From contig SXJP01000002.1 in assembly GCA_005779395.1 (NCBI GenBank), forward strand, positions 1-64,000: 64,000 nt of DNA, written 5' to 3'. Below, in pieces: positions 60,745-64,000 of the stretch (positions are counted from its first letter, which is position 1; every line of letters begins with the position of its first letter). The position numbers and the translations under genes were made by a program. Source of the stretch: Actinomycetota bacterium. GTDB lineage: Bacteria; Actinomycetota; Acidimicrobiia; IMCC26256; PALSA-610. The notes beneath the pieces were generated by a model that saw only the letters and a list, made by a program, of their open reading frames with translations, had not been told where the DNA came from and searched no databases.

Positions 60745-63150
60745 ATGTCGAGCACCTTCAGCAGACAAGAACTGCTATCGGCCTCTACAGAGGAATTACT
60801 CAGGGAAGCGGCACGACAGCGCACCGCACAGACGGGTGCACGGATCACCTTCTCACCGAAGGTTTTCATTCCATTGACGATGTTGTGTCGCGACAAGTGT
60901 GGCTACTGCACCTTTGCAAAAGCACCCGCACGGCTCGACTCGCCTTTCCTTACTCCACGAGAGGTCTTAGAGATTGCCCGCCGAGGCGCGTCGATAGGCT
61001 GCAAGGAAGCTCTATTCACACTTGGAGAAGCGCCCGAAGAGCGCTATCCACATGCTAAAGAATGGCTCGCTCGCCATGGCTATGAGAGCACCGTCGATTA
61101 CCTCATCGCGATGTGTGAACTCGTCGTGGCCGAAACTGGGCTGCTCCCCCACGCCAACCCCGGCGCCCTAACCGAATCCGAATTGACGGGTCTGCGGCGT
61201 TGGACTCTGAGCCAAGGCATGATGCTGGAATCTCTCGCCGACCGACTCCATGAGCACGGCGGACCACACTTTGGAGCACCGGACAAGACCGCACAGCGGC
61301 GTTTGGCCACTCTCGAGGCCGCCGGCCGAGCTCAGGTCCCGTACACCACAGGAATTCTCGTCGGCATCGGCGAGACCGAGTCCGAGCGCATCGACGCTCT
61401 GCAAGAGATCGCGGCTTCACATCTGCGGTACGGCCATGTGCAAGAGGTCATAGTTCAAAATTTCCTGCCGAAACCTGGCACAAAGATGCACGCCGCACCT
61501 CCTTGCGACCGGACCGAGTTTCTCCGAGCTATCGCAATCGCTCGCCTCGTGCTGCCAGCCGACGTACATCTGCAAGCGCCACCAAATTTGTCCGAGCCCG
61601 ATCAGCTTCGAGACTTACTGGCAGCTGGGATCGACGACTGGGGCGGGGTCTCGCCGGTAACGATCGACCATGTCAATCCTGAGCGTCCGTGGCCAGCGCT
61701 CGAGTCGCTGCGCGATGCCACGGAAGCTGCTGGCTACACCCTTGCTCCACGCCTCACGATCTATCCAGAATTCGTTCTCAAGCCAGAGACCTGGATAGCC
61801 GCAGGGTTGCGCTTCACGGTGCTCCAGTGCTCCGACATGGAGGGTCTCGCGCGAGACGACTTTTGGGCGAGCGGTGGAGATGAGCCTCCGCCCGCACTAT
61901 TGCCCCAACGAGGCGCAACCAGGGCAACTAGTGGCGTTGGCGAGGTTATCGAAGGCGTGTACGCAGGTGAAGAACCAGGGGTTGCCGAACTCGTGACGTT
62001 GTTGGGCGCACGCGGAGCCGATTTGGGAGCGGTGTGTGAATTCGCCGACGACTTGCGCAGGTCTGTAGTCGGCGACGAAGTCACTTTTGTCCGCAACCGC
62101 AACATCAACTATACGAATGTCTGTACCTTCAAGTGCAAGTTCTGCGCATTTAGCAAGGGCCCACTGTCGCTCAACTTGCGAGGAAATCCGTACCTACTCG
62201 ATCTCGAAGAAGTGCAGAGACGTGTCATCGAAGCAGTCGAGTGCGGCGCCACTGAGGTCTGCCTGCAGGGCGGTATCCATCCTGATTTTGACGGCGATTT
62301 CTATGTGCACGTCGCAGAAGCAGTCAAGGAAGTCGCGCCACAAATTCATATCCACGGGTTTACGGCGCTCGAAGTTACAGAAGGTGCGCGGCGGCTAGAC
62401 ATGCCGCTAGCTGAGTACCTGATGAGGCTGCAAGCCGCTGGCCTCTCAACATTGCCAGGTACCGCTGCAGAAATTCTCGACGACGAAGTCAGAGCCATTA
62501 TCTGTCCAGACAAAGTCAATTCTCAGGAGTGGCTCGAAGCGCATCGCATCGCGCACTCTGTCGGCCTGCGCAGCAATGTCACGATCATGTTCGGAACAGT
62601 CGAACGACCCGAACACGTCGCTAGGCACTTGGTTCGCACACGCGAACTCCAGAAAGAGACCGGCGGGTTCACCGAGTTCGTTCCGCTCCCGTTCGTACAT
62701 ATGGCGACACCGCTGTACTTGCAACACAAGTCGCGGCCCGGACCGACTTGGCGTGAAGTTTTGCTCATGCATGCAGTTGGCCGTATCGCGTATCACGGCT
62801 GGATCGACAATGTGCAAGCAAGTTGGGTCAAGTGCGGCATCGAGGGAGCACGACAGATTCTTCAGGCTGGCGCCAACGACTTAGGGGGAACCCTTATGGA
62901 TGAGAACATTTCGCGCGCTGCGGGTGCACATCATGGCCAAGAACTCGACGACAGCGGATTCGAGGCAATAGTGGCACCAATCGGGCGGACTATCGCCCAA
63001 CGAACCACTCTGTACGGCCGTGTGCAGACTGCAGGCCGACGCCTTCGACCCGTAGATGATGACGGTCTACTAGCAAGAGCTCATCAGGTGGCACCGAGTC
63101 CTGCAGCGAACGTCTCACTTACCCGTAAACCGGCGACGCTGCCGGCCTGA
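60745..63150 (+). CDS. fbiC: F420 FO synthase (bifunctional)
   Basis: An 801-residue radical-SAM enzyme that makes FO, the chromophore of coenzyme F420, from tyrosine and a flavin precursor. It has two domains equal to CofG and CofH, each with a [4Fe-4S] CxxxCxxC motif: CRDKCGYC in the first and CTFKCKFC in the second. SNVTIMFGTVERPEHV and NDLGGTLMDENISRAAG are also typical. The ATG at 60745 is used; longer frames overlap the transaldolase gene. It implies that the cell uses F420. Confidence 0.93.
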   Translation: MSSTFSRQELLSASTEELLREAARQRTAQTGARITFSPKVFIPLTMLCRDKCGYCTFAKAPARLDSPFLTPREVLEIARRGASIGCKEALFTLGEAPEERYPHAKEWLARHGYESTVDYLIAMCELVVAETGLLPHANPGALTESELTGLRRWTLSQGMMLESLADRLHEHGGPHFGAPDKTAQRRLATLEAAGRAQVPYTTGILVGIGETESERIDALQEIAASHLRYGHVQEVIVQNFLPKPGTKMHAAPPCDRTEFLRAIAIARLVLPADVHLQAPPNLSEPDQLRDLLAAGIDDWGGVSPVTIDHVNPERPWPALESLRDATEAAGYTLAPRLTIYPEFVLKPETWIAAGLRFTVLQCSDMEGLARDDFWASGGDEPPPALLPQRGATRATSGVGEVIEGVYAGEEPGVAELVTLLGARGADLGAVCEFADDLRRSVVGDEVTFVRNRNINYTNVCTFKCKFCAFSKGPLSLNLRGNPYLLDLEEVQRRVIEAVECGATEVCLQGGIHPDFDGDFYVHVAEAVKEVAPQIHIHGFTALEVTEGARRLDMPLAEYLMRLQAAGLSTLPGTAAEILDDEVRAIICPDKVNSQEWLEAHRIAHSVGLRSNVTIMFGTVERPEHVARHLVRTRELQKETGGFTEFVPLPFVHMATPLYLQHKSRPGPTWREVLLMHAVGRIAYHGWIDNVQASWVKCGIEGARQILQAGANDLGGTLMDENISRAAGAHHGQELDDSGFEAIVAPIGRTIAQRTTLYGRVQTAGRRLRPVDDDGLLARAHQVAPSPAANVSLTRKPATLPA

Positions 63151-63167
63151 TTTTGGAGCATCCAATT

Positions 63168-64000
63168 TTGCCTACGCCCGAGCTTGATGTACTAGGTATT
63201 GGTAACGCTCTAGTCGATGTTCTAACTCATGAAGACGATGACTTCATCGACAAGATGAAGCTGAACCGTGGCGCGATGACCCTCATCGACGACGAGTTCG
63301 CCGAATCGCTTTACGACGCGATGGGTTCGGGAATCGAAATCAGTGGCGGTTCAGCGGCCAACACCATGGTTGGAATTGCCAGCATGGGCGGGCGTGCTGG
63401 ATACATCGGCAAGGTCCGCAACGATCAACTTGGAACAGTCTTTCGACATGATCTTCGTGCAACTGGGGTCGATTTTGCGAGCGCTCCATCCGACAACGGT
63501 CCGCGCACCGGTAGGTGTCTGATTGTTGTAACACCTGATGCCCAACGCACAATGAATACCTACCTTGGTGCCTCGTCGCTCCTTGGAGCAGAAGACGTCG
63601 ATGAGACTCTTGTTGCTTCTGCTGCAGTTGTCTATCTCGAGGGTTATCTGTTCGACTTGCCACCCGCCCAAGCTGCCTACTGGAAGGCATCGAGGGTTGC
63701 TCATGACGCGAATAGGCAGGTCGCTCTGACACTTTCAGATGCATTTTGCGTTGAGCGACACTTCGATGCGTGGCGCGAACTCGTTCGCGACCAAGTCGAT
63801 GTTCTCTTTGCGAATGAATCTGAGATTTGTGCGCTGTATCGCTGCGATTTTGATGACGCTTTGCAAAAAGTGCGTCAAGAAGTCAAGGTAGCCGCACTGA
63901 CGCGCAGCGAACACGGGTCGGTACTCGTGGCCGGTGATGAAGTGCATGTCGTCGCGGCGCAGGGGGTGGACAGAGTCGTCGATACAACTGGCGCTGGCGA
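63168..64000 (+). CDS. PfkB-family carbohydrate/nucleoside kinase, cut by window end
   Basis: The first 277 residues of a ribokinase-type kinase. The TTG at 63168 has GGAG nine bases upstream. ELDVLGIGNALVDVL, ISGGSAANTMVGIASMGGRAGYIGKV (substrate and Gly-rich region) and, at the window edge, VVDTTGAG, the start of the anion-hole/catalytic motif, are visible. The catalytic Asp lies beyond base 64000. An adenosine- or fructokinase-like role is possible. It lies 17 bases after fbiC. Confidence 0.88.
   Translation, partial: MPTPELDVLGIGNALVDVLTHEDDDFIDKMKLNRGAMTLIDDEFAESLYDAMGSGIEISGGSAANTMVGIASMGGRAGYIGKVRNDQLGTVFRHDLRATGVDFASAPSDNGPRTGRCLIVVTPDAQRTMNTYLGASSLLGAEDVDETLVASAAVVYLEGYLFDLPPAQAAYWKASRVAHDANRQVALTLSDAFCVERHFDAWRELVRDQVDVLFANESEICALYRCDFDDALQKVRQEVKVAALTRSEHGSVLVAGDEVHVVAAQGVDRVVDTTGAG

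Noticed and set aside
1..64000. tRNA, rRNA, CRISPR array or insertion sequence
   Set aside because: I saw no cloverleaf with CCA-type ends, regular spacer-repeat pattern or transposase on either strand.

Overview
The window reads as a chromosome segment from an actinobacterium, most likely a free-living member of Acidimicrobiia or a close relative. It carries a complete Pup-proteasome locus (mpa, dop, pup, prcB, prcA, pafA, pafB, pafC), the F420 synthase fbiC, a GarA-type FHA protein inside the pgsA-gcvH-garA-merR-DUF151-merR block known from Mycobacterium, a DUF4193 protein, a HelY helicase next to tatA/tatC, and several acyl-CoA genes. Base composition is moderate for an actinobacterium (mid-50s % G+C by eye, not computed). 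The lineage is inferred from gene content and synteny only. I see no tRNA, rRNA, CRISPR array, insertion sequence or phage.

Layout. 1-4563: a TasA/camelysin-like secreted protein, its SipW-type signal peptidase with a heavily structured 5' region, an unlisted 42-residue zinc-ribbon gene, and a membrane acyltransferase with a doubled SGNH region. 4560-7785: a kinase-like phosphotransferase divergent from an acyl-CoA dehydrogenase and an SDR, with a perfect palindrome between them. 7813-13111: a YcaQ-like protein, a hypothetical protein, and a translationally coupled coxD-coxE-xdhC-xdhC maturation set. 13127-19858: a fatty acyl-CoA ligase divergent from pgsA, then gcvH, garA-like, merR, DUF151, merR, gcvT and an acetyltransferase. 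19869-24701: a sugar-lactone oxidase, a thioesterase, a tandem 105-bp duplication with hairpins, and pepF. 24708-29142: apolipoprotein N-acyltransferase without a normal start codon, a DUF4193 protein, a double-domain ThyX-like protein and a lipid-kinase C-terminal domain. 29146-34004: helY, tatC, tatA and small membrane or zinc-ribbon proteins.

34123-46689 holds a GDPD, then the proteasome region: lepB, pafC and pafB joined by ATGA overlaps, then DUF3866, pafA, prcA, prcB, pup (ending in Gly-Gly-Glu), dop, a membrane glycosyltransferase, mpa, and a divergent ferredoxin. 46699-50265 holds an overlapping ttuB-like, ttuA-like, trmI, secreted-protease operon, which looks like a tRNA T-loop modification cassette, plus small membrane proteins. 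50328-54055 encodes an ADP-forming acyl-CoA synthetase in two subunits and an AMP-forming ligase. 54076-64000 encodes a polyprenyl-phosphate sugar transferase, nagA, a FIST sensor protein, transketolase, transaldolase, fbiC and a PfkB kinase cut by the window end.

How the genes work together: the proteasome block makes, ligates and removes Pup and feeds pupylated proteins to the 20S core through Mpa, and PafBC is the known DNA-damage activator encoded beside it. The gcv/garA block links glycine cleavage with a phospho-controlled metabolic switch. The most distinctive items are the sipW leader and its substrate-like C-terminus, the ttuB-ttuA-trmI operon with a sulfur carrier ending in GGSQ, the ThyX-like protein with its signature split over two domains, and the kinase/dehydrogenase pair that resembles 4-hydroxyacyl-CoA catabolism.
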